A stretch of DNA of 64,000 nt from positions 1-64,000 of IMG/VR virus record IMGVR_UViG_3300021373_003510; one strand, 5' to 3'. Made by a program: the position numbers and the translations under genes. The notes beneath the pieces are model-generated. The model was not told where the DNA came from and ran no database searches. It was given only the letters and a program-made list of their open reading frames with translations. The number at the start of each line of letters is the position of its first letter. Position 1 is the first letter of the stretch. The stretch is from a virus. Of this stretch, positions 55,817 to 62,817 are shown one piece after another.

Positions 55817-56266
55817 TTAACCTTTTAAGAATTCTTTCTTAGTATCAATCTTAATTTTTCTAGCCTTTTTGCTCTCAGGAATTATTCTTTCCAAAGCAAC
55901 AGTTAAAAGGCCGTTTTTGAAGTTGGCTCCAATTACCTCAATATCGTCTGCAAGAGTAAAACTTCTTGTAAACTTTTTGAAGGAAATTCCACGATGAACA
56001 TAGTCACCGCCACCATTGAAGTAATCTCCTGCTTCATCCCATGTGGAACGAACAGTTAATACATCTTCTTTTACTTCGATTTCTACATCATTAATATCAA
56101 GACCAGCTAAAGCAAGATCAATAAAGAACTTATCTTCGTCTCTTCTGATATTGTAAGGCGGAAAGCCTTGTGCTTGATGTTGATGAGGGAACTCCACCAA
56201 TCTGTCAAAGACTCTATCGAATCCTACCGCAAATGGGTGTAGTTGATTTATATTTAATCCAGTCAT
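55817..56266 (-). CDS. hsp20: Small heat-shock protein Hsp20 (149 aa)
   Basis: Alpha-crystallin family chaperone that binds unfolding proteins. Residues about 35-135 form the alpha-crystallin domain: FPPYNIRRDEDKFFIDLALAG, NDVEIEVKEDVLTVRSTW, YVHRGISFKKFTRSFTLADD and the conserved NGLLTVALERI. The N-terminus (MTGLNINQLHPFAVGFDRVF) and the basic C-terminal tail are usual. Hsp20 genes are common in marine T4-like phages. A consensus late promoter and a hairpin-rich leader precede it, and AGGAG lies near the start. Confidence 0.95.
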   Translation of the reverse strand: MTGLNINQLHPFAVGFDRVFDRLVEFPHQHQAQGFPPYNIRRDEDKFFIDLALAGLDINDVEIEVKEDVLTVRSTWDEAGDYFNGGGDYVHRGISFKKFTRSFTLADDIEVIGANFKNGLLTVALERIIPESKKARKIKIDTKKEFLKG

Positions 56267-56300
56267 ATTATTCTCCTATTAAGCAAGATTAATTATTATT

Positions 56301-56350
56301 TGATGGTTTATACCCATCACCTTTGTAAAGCCCTATCGGCGCCTTACAAA
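56301..56350 (-). promoter_or_regulatory. Hairpin-rich 5' leader of Hsp20
   Basis: Right after the late promoter, the minus strand forms TTTGTAAGGC-loop-GCTTTACAAA (56322-56350, 10 bp with a wobble) and GATGG-GTATAAA-CCATC (56301-56320), then AGGAG and the start. Such leaders of small heat-shock genes can act as RNA thermometers, but the ribosome binding site itself is not clearly paired. Confidence 0.4.
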
Positions 56351-56352
56351 AC

Positions 56353-56360
56353 TATTTATA
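56353..56360 (-). promoter_or_regulatory. T4-type late promoter TATAAATA upstream of Hsp20
   Basis: Exact TATAAATA on the minus strand overlapping the dUTPase stop codon, about 87 nt upstream of the Hsp20 start. Implies Hsp20 and probably the peroxiredoxin are expressed late. Confidence 0.7.
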
Positions 56361-56877
56361 CACCAGTTGAGCCTATACCACCATCTCGGTCAGTTTTTTT
56401 CTCAGGTCGTGTATTTGTTTCTTTAAGTGTTGTTTGTTTAGTTTTTACTAATCTGCATTGTGCCAATCTGTCACCATCATGTACACTAACTAACGTATCT
56501 GAAATATTGTGTACAATAATATGCGTTTCGTCGACATAATCAGAATCAATTATACCAATACTATTAACTAATGTCAATCCTCTTTTCGTTGCTACACTTG
56601 AACGAATCATCATTTCCATTACATGGTTTTCTGGTATATCAAATATAAGTCCTGTTGGAATAAGAACTCTTGTTTCAGGTGGAATCTGAATTGTTGATGA
56701 AACTTTGTTACCACCTATGTTTTTTAATTTTGTTAAGATTGGTATTTCTTTATTCCAAGCGTCATATCCTTTTACACGCTCGCCATTAGTCAAGCAAGCT
56801 TTTACATCAAAGCAAGCTGAACCTTCGGTTGCGTATTCTGGAAGTGTTGCGTTGTCTCGTACTTTAAATACATTCAT
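56356..56877 (-). CDS. dut: dUTPase (trimeric type, 173 aa)
   Basis: Hydrolyses dUTP to dUMP, keeping uracil out of phage DNA and feeding thymidylate synthesis. Five motifs are visible: ATEGSACFDVKA (I, about 16-27), RSSVATKRG (II, 92-100), GIIDSDYVDE (III, 108-117), GDRLAQ (IV, 135-140) and RDGGIGSTG (V, 164-172). Motif I has Ser-Ala-Cys in place of the common Gly-Asp-Ala-Gly, a moderate deviation. A 30-residue insert (about 30-60) lengthens it relative to typical 140-150 residue enzymes. A perfect sigma70 promoter precedes it (56901-56929). Confidence 0.93.
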   Translation of the reverse strand: MNVFKVRDNATLPEYATEGSACFDVKACLTNGERVKGYDAWNKEIPILTKLKNIGGNKVSSTIQIPPETRVLIPTGLIFDIPENHVMEMMIRSSVATKRGLTLVNSIGIIDSDYVDETHIIVHNISDTLVSVHDGDRLAQCRLVKTKQTTLKETNTRPEKKTDRDGGIGSTGV

Positions 56878-56900
56878 AATATATAATTCCTATTTGTTAT

Positions 56901-56929
56901 ATTATACAACAGTTCGTTAGAAATGTCAA
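56901..56929 (-). promoter_or_regulatory. Consensus sigma70 early promoter before dUTPase
   Basis: On the minus strand TTGACA (56924-56929) and TATAAT (56901-56906) are separated by exactly 17 nt, about 25 nt upstream of the dUTPase start. Confidence 0.8.
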
Positions 56930-56933
56930 TAGT

Positions 56934-57338
56934 TTATTTTTTTCCGATATTATATTTAACAGTCAATTCCCAATCGTTCTTTTCTTTAAATGAAATGATT
57001 TTAATTTGATTTAGAGAAGCAACTGGATCTTTAGTCTTTGAAGGATCCACTATTTTAACAAGTTCCCATTCTTCTAATAAATTCACTATCGTATTACGAC
57101 GAGAGATATCTTCTTCTGTTAACGTGTTATGCTTTCCGTCCAAAATAAACAATTCTTTAAAGTGCAAAATAGCGTACCTACCTTTCTTGTGCAGGATATG
57201 ACATGATTGATATAATTTCTTTTCTTTTCTGGAGGAAATTCCAATACGAGTTAAAGTCTCTTTGATTTTTAAAAAGCTGTCTTGTGTAGGCAACTCAACT
57301 TCGACTCCAACTCCTTTGAAGATATCTATGTTGTCCAT
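56934..57338 (-). CDS. regA: RegA translational repressor (134 aa)
   Basis: Represses translation of early mRNAs by binding near their start sites. Very clear match to T4 RegA: KIKETLTRIGISSRKEKKLY and QSCHILHKKGRYAILHFKEL, LTEEDISRRNTIVNLLEEWE and ISFKEKNDWELTVKYNIGK. Length 134 versus 122 in T4, with a few extra residues at the N-terminus (MDNIDIFKGVGVEV). Position after gene 62 follows the T4 order 45-44-62-regA. A late-promoter motif lies upstream (57398-57405). Confidence 0.96.
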   Translation of the reverse strand: MDNIDIFKGVGVEVELPTQDSFLKIKETLTRIGISSRKEKKLYQSCHILHKKGRYAILHFKELFILDGKHNTLTEEDISRRNTIVNLLEEWELVKIVDPSKTKDPVASLNQIKIISFKEKNDWELTVKYNIGKK

Positions 57339-57397
57339 GATTTATATTCACCTTGTAAATTATTATTAGTGGCAATGGTTTACAACCATATTACATT

Positions 57398-57405
57398 TAT
57401 TTATA
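57398..57405 (-). promoter_or_regulatory. TATAAATA upstream of regA
   Basis: Exact TATAAATA on the minus strand, about 60 nt upstream of regA and just past the start of the gap after gene 62. In a very AT-rich stretch, so it could be chance. Confidence 0.5.
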
Positions 57406-57416
57406 ATATACATATT

Positions 57417-57809
57417 TCAGCCACCTTCTGTAAGGCGTTCATGGACAGTCTCAAGCTGTTGTTTGTTCAACACTTTAAGATATTGTTTCGCAACAGTTCT
57501 ATTACACTGATACACTTCTTGGATTGCATCAAGATCTTTATCTTTATCAGCCTTAGGCCATTTTGAAAATCTTTTGCGCTTTCTTAGAACAGAACGATAA
57601 TAATCAAACTGAGCTCCATCAAATAAATGATGTCTCATGTTCATTTCGTTTGCGTGTAATATGGTATCTTCAAAATTAACAAAGCCACGGTTCACGATAA
57701 AGGCGTTGTACATCTTTTCAGTATGTTCAGGTATATCTGAGTTACGAATGATATCTTCCTTTGTAAAGGATGCTGCATTCATAAAATCAAATGGTGTTAG
57801 GTCTTTCAT
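57417..57809 (-). CDS. gp62: Clamp loader small subunit gp62
   Basis: Partner of gp44 in loading the sliding clamp. Recognised by TPFDFMNAASFTKEDIIRNS, NAFIVNRGFVNFEDTILHAN and YRSVLRKRKRFSKW, as in marine T4-like gp62, and by position after gp44. Shorter than T4 gp62 (187 aa), as usual in marine relatives. I start at the ATG at 57809: AGGAGG lies 6 nt upstream, ideal, whereas the upstream TTG at 57812 would be only 3 nt away. The first 23 nt overlap the zinc-ribbon gene. Confidence 0.88.
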   Translation of the reverse strand: MKDLTPFDFMNAASFTKEDIIRNSDIPEHTEKMYNAFIVNRGFVNFEDTILHANEMNMRHHLFDGAQFDYYRSVLRKRKRFSKWPKADKDKDLDAIQEVYQCNRTVAKQYLKVLNKQQLETVHERLTEGG

Positions 57810-57969
57810 CAAGTACCTCCTGAAGTTCTTTTGCTAATTTGTCAAAATCTTTACCACAAGAATCACAAAGAGTTACTTTGTGTTTACCATCAGCGGTATT
57901 CATTTCAACCGTATATGCTTTGTGCTTTGGAGTTGTAGTATTACAATAAAAACATCTTGTCTTCAGCAT
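57787..57969 (-). CDS. Small zinc-ribbon-like protein between gp44 and gp62 (60 aa)
   Basis: Two CxxC knuckles, CFYC (6-9) and CDSC (35-38), suggest one structural zinc, followed by a short helix (KDFDKLAKELQEVLDE). Its start overlaps the gp44 stop (TAATG) and its end overlaps gp62, which carries its own ribosome binding site inside this gene, so expression is tightly coupled to the clamp loader. Not part of the T4 44-62 pair, where no gene lies between. Possible clamp-loader accessory, inferred only from position. Confidence 0.8.
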   Translation of the reverse strand: MLKTRCFYCNTTTPKHKAYTVEMNTADGKHKVTLCDSCGKDFDKLAKELQEVLDERPNTI

Positions 57970-58922
57970 TATACATACTCACACTCAATCATTACCTCGG
58001 TTAAGAAGGCAACCATATTAATTTCTTGGTCAGCAACTAAACCTGACTTATACATATAATCAGCAAGAGTTACAATAAACCCAGCTTGACTTTGAAGTGT
58101 AACCTTTTCAGATGCTGCATCGTATAGCCTACGAAACATTTCATTCATATCTTGGTCAGAGTTCTTGGCAACCCATTTACGCATATCGGTAAACTGTTTG
58201 CCTTTGAGCATTTTGAATAACTCATCAATAGATTCTTCTTTCAAATTAACAAAGATACCTTCATCAATTTTACCTGAAGCTGCATATGATTGTAATTCAG
58301 TTAGTACTCTACGAAAATCAGGAAAGTGCTTTTCAATAACTTTAGCAACTACTTGCTTGTTATATTCAACGCCTTCTTGTTCGAGAATTCCCATTACACG
58401 TTTGAAGAACTCCATTGCCATTTGTGGACGATCATCAGTATCAATAGTAAAGTCAACTTCAGAAAGTCGAGATCTCAATGGACTGATAATACGATTCTTG
58501 AAATTACAAGTAAAGATAAATCCACAGTTAGAGGAATATTCTTCAATAAAATTACGAAGAGCAGGTTGAACATTAGCTGCGTTCAAATAATCTGCTTCGT
58601 CAAAAATTACATACTTACGACCTGTACCTGTTAGAGAAACAGCGGATGCGAAAGTAGAGATGTCGTATCGGAGAGTATCAATATTAACATTAAGAGAACC
58701 GTTCTTTACGATATAATCGCAACCAAGTTCTTCAAGCATTGCCTTTGCGATAGTAGTCTTACCTACACCGGGACCGCCTGTTAATAATAGATTTGGAACA
58801 CTTCCGTCGGATACGAACTTACGGAATGTTTCTTTTGTCTTTTCTGGTAAAATAGTATCAGTAACTACTTGAGGACGATACTTTTCAACCCATAAGACTT
58901 CGTTTGATTTTGCATCAATCAT
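57969..58922 (-). CDS. gp44: Clamp loader ATPase subunit gp44
   Basis: AAA+ ATPase that opens and loads the gp45 sliding clamp. Motifs: NEVLWVEKYRPQVV near the N-terminus, Walker A GGPGVGKTT (49-57), Walker B YVIFDEADYL (104-113), sensor 1 FTCNFKNRI (Asn140), and PLRSRL (148-153), the arginine-finger SRx motif. The C-terminal collar is helical. Length 317 is close to T4 gp44 (319). Ribosome binding site AAGGTGA upstream. It follows gp45 and a small gene, with a strong hairpin in the intergenic region. Confidence 0.96.
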   Translation of the reverse strand: MIDAKSNEVLWVEKYRPQVVTDTILPEKTKETFRKFVSDGSVPNLLLTGGPGVGKTTIAKAMLEELGCDYIVKNGSLNVNIDTLRYDISTFASAVSLTGTGRKYVIFDEADYLNAANVQPALRNFIEEYSSNCGFIFTCNFKNRIISPLRSRLSEVDFTIDTDDRPQMAMEFFKRVMGILEQEGVEYNKQVVAKVIEKHFPDFRRVLTELQSYAASGKIDEGIFVNLKEESIDELFKMLKGKQFTDMRKWVAKNSDQDMNEMFRRLYDAASEKVTLQSQAGFIVTLADYMYKSGLVADQEINMVAFLTEVMIECEYV

Positions 58923-58951
58923 AGCTCACCTTAAACATAATATAAAATAAT

Positions 58952-59002
58952 AAAAAATTCGAGACCGAACGTAGGGGGCCTTTCGGCCGCCCCACTTCTC
59001 GA
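58952..59002 (-). terminator. Strong nested hairpin with T run between the 98-aa gene and gp44
   Basis: On the minus strand an outer TCGAGA/TCTCGA stem encloses GGGGcgGCC-GAAA-GGCCCCC, with a GAAA loop, followed by TTTTTT. Likely a terminator or attenuator that sets gp44 below gp45; the structure might also stabilise the gp45 message. Confidence 0.65.
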
Positions 59003-59022
59003 GAATAGGTTAAAGCTGTAGA

Positions 59023-59319
59023 TTACTCGACAACTTTATCAGCTAAAGTAGCACCATCAGCTTCTGATGTATCGACATCAACTGCCTGTTCCGCAACGGT
59101 TGAACCGTCAGGTTGAGGAGCCTTTTGTCTTAGGAATGCTTCGAGTTTATTTCTCAGCATACCTACACCAGCAAGCTCTTGCCCTTGAAACCCACCACGT
59201 TGTGATACTACATCAATAATCTGTAGGATCGTGGAGATGTCGCCAAGAGTAATATCTACTTCTTGCTGTTGCTGTTGACCACCCATTTGCATAGGTTGGC
59301 CTTGCATTGCTTCATTCAT
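59023..59319 (-). CDS. Gln-rich small protein, unknown (98 aa)
   Basis: N-terminus NEAMQGQPMQMGGQQQQQEV is Gln-rich; a helical centre (ISTILQIIDVVSQRGGFQGQ, then MLRNKLEAFLRQK) and an acidic tail follow. No family recognised; a small gene in this spot is common in marine T4-like phages. I favour the ATG at 59319, 8 nt after AAAGG, rather than the GTG at 59328 that overlaps the gp45 stop as GTGA. Transcribed with gp45, with the strong hairpin just downstream. Confidence 0.75.
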   Translation of the reverse strand: MNEAMQGQPMQMGGQQQQQEVDITLGDISTILQIIDVVSQRGGFQGQELAGVGMLRNKLEAFLRQKAPQPDGSTVAEQAVDVDTSEADGATLADKVVE

Positions 59320-59324
59320 ATTAA

Positions 59325-59987
59325 TCACCTTTTATTATAAGTCGACTTTGAATCAATTGCCACATAATATGTGACGCCTTCTCCCTTAAATTCTGAGATA
59401 CCTTTTGAACAAAGAGTAACCTCATAATCTAAAGGCATTAGTTTCAAGTTATCAGTTTTAATAATAATCTTGAACTCATCGTCAGTCTCCCCGATTTCAA
59501 CGCCAAAGTCATCTGCGCCTTCGTTCGTACTGTCGATTGCTTTCAGATAACATTTGCCACTTTCGCCAACAAATGCGATCTCTGAAAATTGTAATACCCC
59601 TGCTGCCTTCAATACAGAAGACAAATCGCCGTTACTCACATTGACAACTACATCAGCCGAAGGGATAGTGATATCCTTTTCAGGTGGAGTGTGGATCATT
59701 GAGAGATCAGCATAAACGTATTTGGTTCTACGCTTACCTTCCGAGATAATAAAGTATTTATCAAAAAACTCTACATCTGGATCATTATAAAGAGATAAAA
59801 TTGATAAAAATCTCGATAGGTCATAAACACATGCATCTGATGGAATTACATCAGGGATGTCCGCTATCGCGATCAATGTTTTCTCTGGAGTTATGGTCTT
59901 AAGAACTGAACCTTCTTTCAACAAGATTGACTTATTGATAGTGGTAAAGCTTTTAAGTACCGTCATAGTTTCGTTAGAAAATTTCAT
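59325..59987 (-). CDS. gp45: Sliding clamp gp45 (220 aa)
   Basis: Trimeric ring that tethers DNA polymerase and, in T4, late transcription factors. Recognised by MKFSNETMTVLKSFTTINKS, DVIPSDACVYDLSRFLSILS and DKYFIISEGKRRTKYVYADL, and by length close to T4 gp45 (228). In T4-type phages gp45 also activates late transcription at TATAAATA promoters, so it links the early genes here with the late tail operons. It is preceded by a consensus sigma70 promoter and a GGAG ribosome binding site. Confidence 0.96.
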   Translation of the reverse strand: MKFSNETMTVLKSFTTINKSILLKEGSVLKTITPEKTLIAIADIPDVIPSDACVYDLSRFLSILSLYNDPDVEFFDKYFIISEGKRRTKYVYADLSMIHTPPEKDITIPSADVVVNVSNGDLSSVLKAAGVLQFSEIAFVGESGKCYLKAIDSTNEGADDFGVEIGETDDEFKIIIKTDNLKLMPLDYEVTLCSKGISEFKGEGVTYYVAIDSKSTYNKR

Positions 59988-60020
59988 TATATAGATTCTC
60001 CGTTAGTTATATTGTGGTAT

Positions 60021-60049
60021 ATTATATACCAATTACTTGGACTTGTCAA
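60021..60049 (-). promoter_or_regulatory. Consensus sigma70 early promoter before gp45
   Basis: TTGACA (60044-60049) and TATAAT (60021-60026), exactly 17 nt apart on the minus strand, overlapping the end of the glycosyltransferase-like gene; about 34 nt upstream of the gp45 start. Confidence 0.8.
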
Positions 60050-60902
60050 TAGGATTGTAAGCTTTCTTTTTAGATTTATCATCTGCAGTTGCAGTTACTC
60101 CCAGTGACCCTAGGCTTCCCATGTCACCCTTAAAGATATAAGAACCAACATGGTTAATTTTCATCCAAGGACACATCGTTACTGATAATCCAGCTGCACG
60201 AGCCATTTTACAGAAAAAGTAATCTTCGGACAGATACCTTTTTGATTCTGGGTCAATCACACAATCAAAGAAGGCATGTATTTCTCGAGAACCATCAAAT
60301 TGGTCGTTACGAATATGGTCAGGCAAATATGATAACTCAGGATATGCTTCTCTGTACTTTTCTAAAGCATCTCTTGTAATTAACATAAATCCAGTTCCAC
60401 CTTCGGAAACCTCAACAGGTTCTGAGAGCTTAAATTGTTTTATTCCTTTTACAGGATTAAAGACAAAATCTGATATGTATTTTTCTAGGTCAAAAGGATT
60501 CTCTACACCAATACCTTGCTGTGCAGCAACAGAAACCTTTTCCCATGCAATTGTTTTCTTTGGATATGGACCACATACAATATCATACTTATCTGGGTCT
60601 GATATTTGTAATGCAACTAATGCTAATGCATCTCTTGGATCAAATCCAATATCCGAATCAATGAATAATAAATGAGAACAATCGGAACGAAGAAATTCGT
60701 CTACAATATAATTTCTTGCTCTTTGAACAAGACTCTCATTAAATAAAAAATAATATTTCATTGGAATCTTATGTGCTGCGCATAACATACTTAAATCATT
60801 TGTTGACTTTGTATATATGCCTGCGCATTGACCACCATACATTGGTGTGCCAACGAATATTTTTTGCTTTGCTAAATCTTCTGTTTTTACTTCAAGCTTC
60901 AT
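60033..60902 (-). CDS. Glycosyltransferase-like protein, GT-A type (289 aa)
   Basis: Nucleotide-sugar transferase fold. N-terminal KIFVGTPMYGGQCAG, then RARNYIVDEFLRSDCSHLLF and LLFIDSDIGFDP with a DxD-type metal site (Asp82, Asp84), and a later VSEGGTGFMLITRDAL acceptor-loop-like segment followed by EDYFFCKMARAAG. Related genes occur in marine T4-like phages; whether it acts on DNA, protein or surface sugar is unknown. Its start overlaps the stop of the exonuclease gene (ATGA). Confidence 0.8.
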   Translation of the reverse strand: MKLEVKTEDLAKQKIFVGTPMYGGQCAGIYTKSTNDLSMLCAAHKIPMKYYFLFNESLVQRARNYIVDEFLRSDCSHLLFIDSDIGFDPRDALALVALQISDPDKYDIVCGPYPKKTIAWEKVSVAAQQGIGVENPFDLEKYISDFVFNPVKGIKQFKLSEPVEVSEGGTGFMLITRDALEKYREAYPELSYLPDHIRNDQFDGSREIHAFFDCVIDPESKRYLSEDYFFCKMARAAGLSVTMCPWMKINHVGSYIFKGDMGSLGSLGVTATADDKSKKKAYNPIDKSK

Positions 60903-61537
60903 ACTTTAATTTGCTCCATATCGTTTTCGGCTCTAACAATACTCTGCAGTCTTAATACATCTGCAAGTATATCCCAAGAGCTATCGTGTGCTTTGAATAC
61001 TGAATCCCACTTCTCATCGTTTTCGCAAGGAGCAAATCCATTTTTCTTTAATTCAAAATTAAACTTTGCATCAATGTAAGTTCTTGTATCTCTTACTGAC
61101 CAGTACTTAAGATGCTGTTCCATGTGTGGTAATTTGTTTTGTGATTGAAATAGTCGAGACAAAATCATAGGGTCAAAAGTATTTGACCTAGACCACCAGT
61201 ATTTGATAGTAGGTGCCTCAATTAAAAAATCAGTGAATTGTTTTACAAAATCAGAAACTGATAAATCAGAACTCTTAGGAGCAATGTTTCTTCTTACTTC
61301 TTTAGATTGCTCATTCCAAAATGCCAGTGTATTAGGATCTATTTCCCAACCGTATTTTTGTACTTGTTCTTTTACATCAAACTTGAACTTCCTACACTTG
61401 CTTATATCTGCCAAAGTGTATGGATCGTTAGACGTCATCTTATCCCAATTGAATACCATTGCTGATATATCAATGACAGCACATTTATTAACGTCCTGTC
61501 CCATTGTTTCAAAATCGATGATTAAGTCATGTCGCAT
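60899..61537 (-). CDS. dexA: Exonuclease A-like (DexA) 3'-5' exonuclease (212 aa)
   Basis: DnaQ-like exonuclease. LIIDFETMGQDVNKCAVIDI gives the Exo I D-x-E site (Asp8, Glu10); FWNEQSKEVRRNIAPKSSDL parallels T4 DexA WWKNQSPEARKNIAPSDED; SRSNTFDPMILSRLF gives Exo II (Asp), and KAHDSSWDILADVLRL gives Exo III (H-x5-D-type). Length 212 versus 227 in T4. Probably degrades host DNA or processes ends. A consensus sigma70 promoter lies upstream, and it probably starts an operon with the glycosyltransferase. Confidence 0.92.
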   Translation of the reverse strand: MRHDLIIDFETMGQDVNKCAVIDISAMVFNWDKMTSNDPYTLADISKCRKFKFDVKEQVQKYGWEIDPNTLAFWNEQSKEVRRNIAPKSSDLSVSDFVKQFTDFLIEAPTIKYWWSRSNTFDPMILSRLFQSQNKLPHMEQHLKYWSVRDTRTYIDAKFNFELKKNGFAPCENDEKWDSVFKAHDSSWDILADVLRLQSIVRAENDMEQIKV

Positions 61538-61560
61538 AATTTTTTCCTATTCAATGTACC

Positions 61561-61589
61561 ATTATACAACAATACACCATGAATGTCAA
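61561..61589 (-). promoter_or_regulatory. Consensus sigma70 early promoter before dexA
   Basis: TTGACA (61584-61589) and TATAAT (61561-61566) exactly 17 nt apart on the minus strand, about 24 nt upstream of the ATG. The GTTGTATAAT context matches the promoter before dUTPase. Confidence 0.8.
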
Positions 61590-61593
61590 TGGT

Positions 61594-62817
61594 TTATCCA
61601 AAGAATTCTTCGAGATTTGGAGTTGTGTCTTTTCCATTTGGATCATACTCCATAAGTTGTTTTAAGTTATTTTGTCTTAAATAAGTTGTATCAGAAAGCT
61701 CAAGATCTCCATTCAAAAACTTACCAATTTCTAAATGCATATCTCTTGATGTAGGTACAGGACAATTCTGAGCAATATGATTCATCTTCTTTAATCCATC
61801 AAGTAACTCAAAGTCTTCCGGGAATCCCATCATATGTAATGCTTCACGAATTGTTAAAGACCTTTCTTCAGTAGGATGAATTGTATCAACCATATTACGA
61901 CCAATCACTGCATTCATATATTCACCAAAGACGTGTACTGAACCATCCCATACACCTTTACCGTCTGCATACTTTTTAATTGCATGGTCAGAATACTTAA
62001 TACCTTTTTCATGTCCTGTCTTATGGAACCATTCGTTAGCTTCTTTCATCCAACCTTTTTTATTTACATAATTCAGAGTTGTCTTAACGCCTTCTTCAAT
62101 CATCAGTTCACGAATATCGCGATTTGTTTTTGTTTTAATAAATGTATAGTAAGGTTCTTCAGGTACGTTCTTATTAATAATCAAATCTTGATGTAACGCA
62201 TCTTCAGGAATCTCTTGAAGATATTCAGCAAAGTCCTTTCTTGGTCGATTATAATAATTCATAACTGGTGCAGATTCTGATTTCCAACCAATCGCAAATG
62301 ATCTGTCTCTACCTTGAGGAACACCATGAAATCTTGTTGATGTTTTAAATAATGTTAATGAGTATCCGCGTTCTTTACAAATTTCATATAACTTGTTTGC
62401 GACAGGACGACCTTTATTTGTATATAGTGCAGGAGCATTTTCAACAATGACTACCTTTGCTCCAAGAACATCAATACCATTCTCAAAGACCATATACATA
62501 AAGTCGTTCTTTGCACAACCTGGTCCTTTTGATTCTGTTGTCGTTCCTGTATTTAATTGCGATAAAGCAGCACAAGGTGGAGTACCTGTAACTACATCAA
62601 CCTTTTTAATTTTAGGATTCTCTGAATCTAACAAGACATAAGGAATATCACGTCCCAATGTATTTTGCTGATAATTTACATAATGCCCATCGTTAGCTTC
62701 AAAACCACCAAAAGAATATATTGCTTCGGGTGGTTTACCAAATGCTTTTTCTGCGCCTAATGCTTGTCCACCAATTAATGGAATTAGTGGTGCCCACGTT
62801 ATTTCTTTTTTACTCAT
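61594..62817 (-). CDS. DNA cytosine-C5 methyltransferase-like protein (407 aa)
   Basis: Motifs of C5-cytosine methyltransferases: cofactor loop PLIGGQALGAEKAFG (I, variant), catalytic VVTGTPPCAALSQLN (IV, Cys82), VVIVENAPAL (VI, ENx), FHGVPQGRDRSFAIGW (VIII, QxRxR) and RSLTIREALHMMGFPEDF (IX/X). The variable region between (YNRPRKDFAEYLQEI to NEWFHKTGH) would recognise the target. Acts on DNA, perhaps protecting phage DNA from host nucleases or regulating it; no restriction partner is visible. The C-terminus ends NLEEFFG, like the neighbour. Start overlaps the upstream stop (ATGA). Confidence 0.9.
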   Translation of the reverse strand: MSKKEITWAPLIPLIGGQALGAEKAFGKPPEAIYSFGGFEANDGHYVNYQQNTLGRDIPYVLLDSENPKIKKVDVVTGTPPCAALSQLNTGTTTESKGPGCAKNDFMYMVFENGIDVLGAKVVIVENAPALYTNKGRPVANKLYEICKERGYSLTLFKTSTRFHGVPQGRDRSFAIGWKSESAPVMNYYNRPRKDFAEYLQEIPEDALHQDLIINKNVPEEPYYTFIKTKTNRDIRELMIEEGVKTTLNYVNKKGWMKEANEWFHKTGHEKGIKYSDHAIKKYADGKGVWDGSVHVFGEYMNAVIGRNMVDTIHPTEERSLTIREALHMMGFPEDFELLDGLKKMNHIAQNCPVPTSRDMHLEIGKFLNGDLELSDTTYLRQNNLKQLMEYDPNGKDTTPNLEEFFG

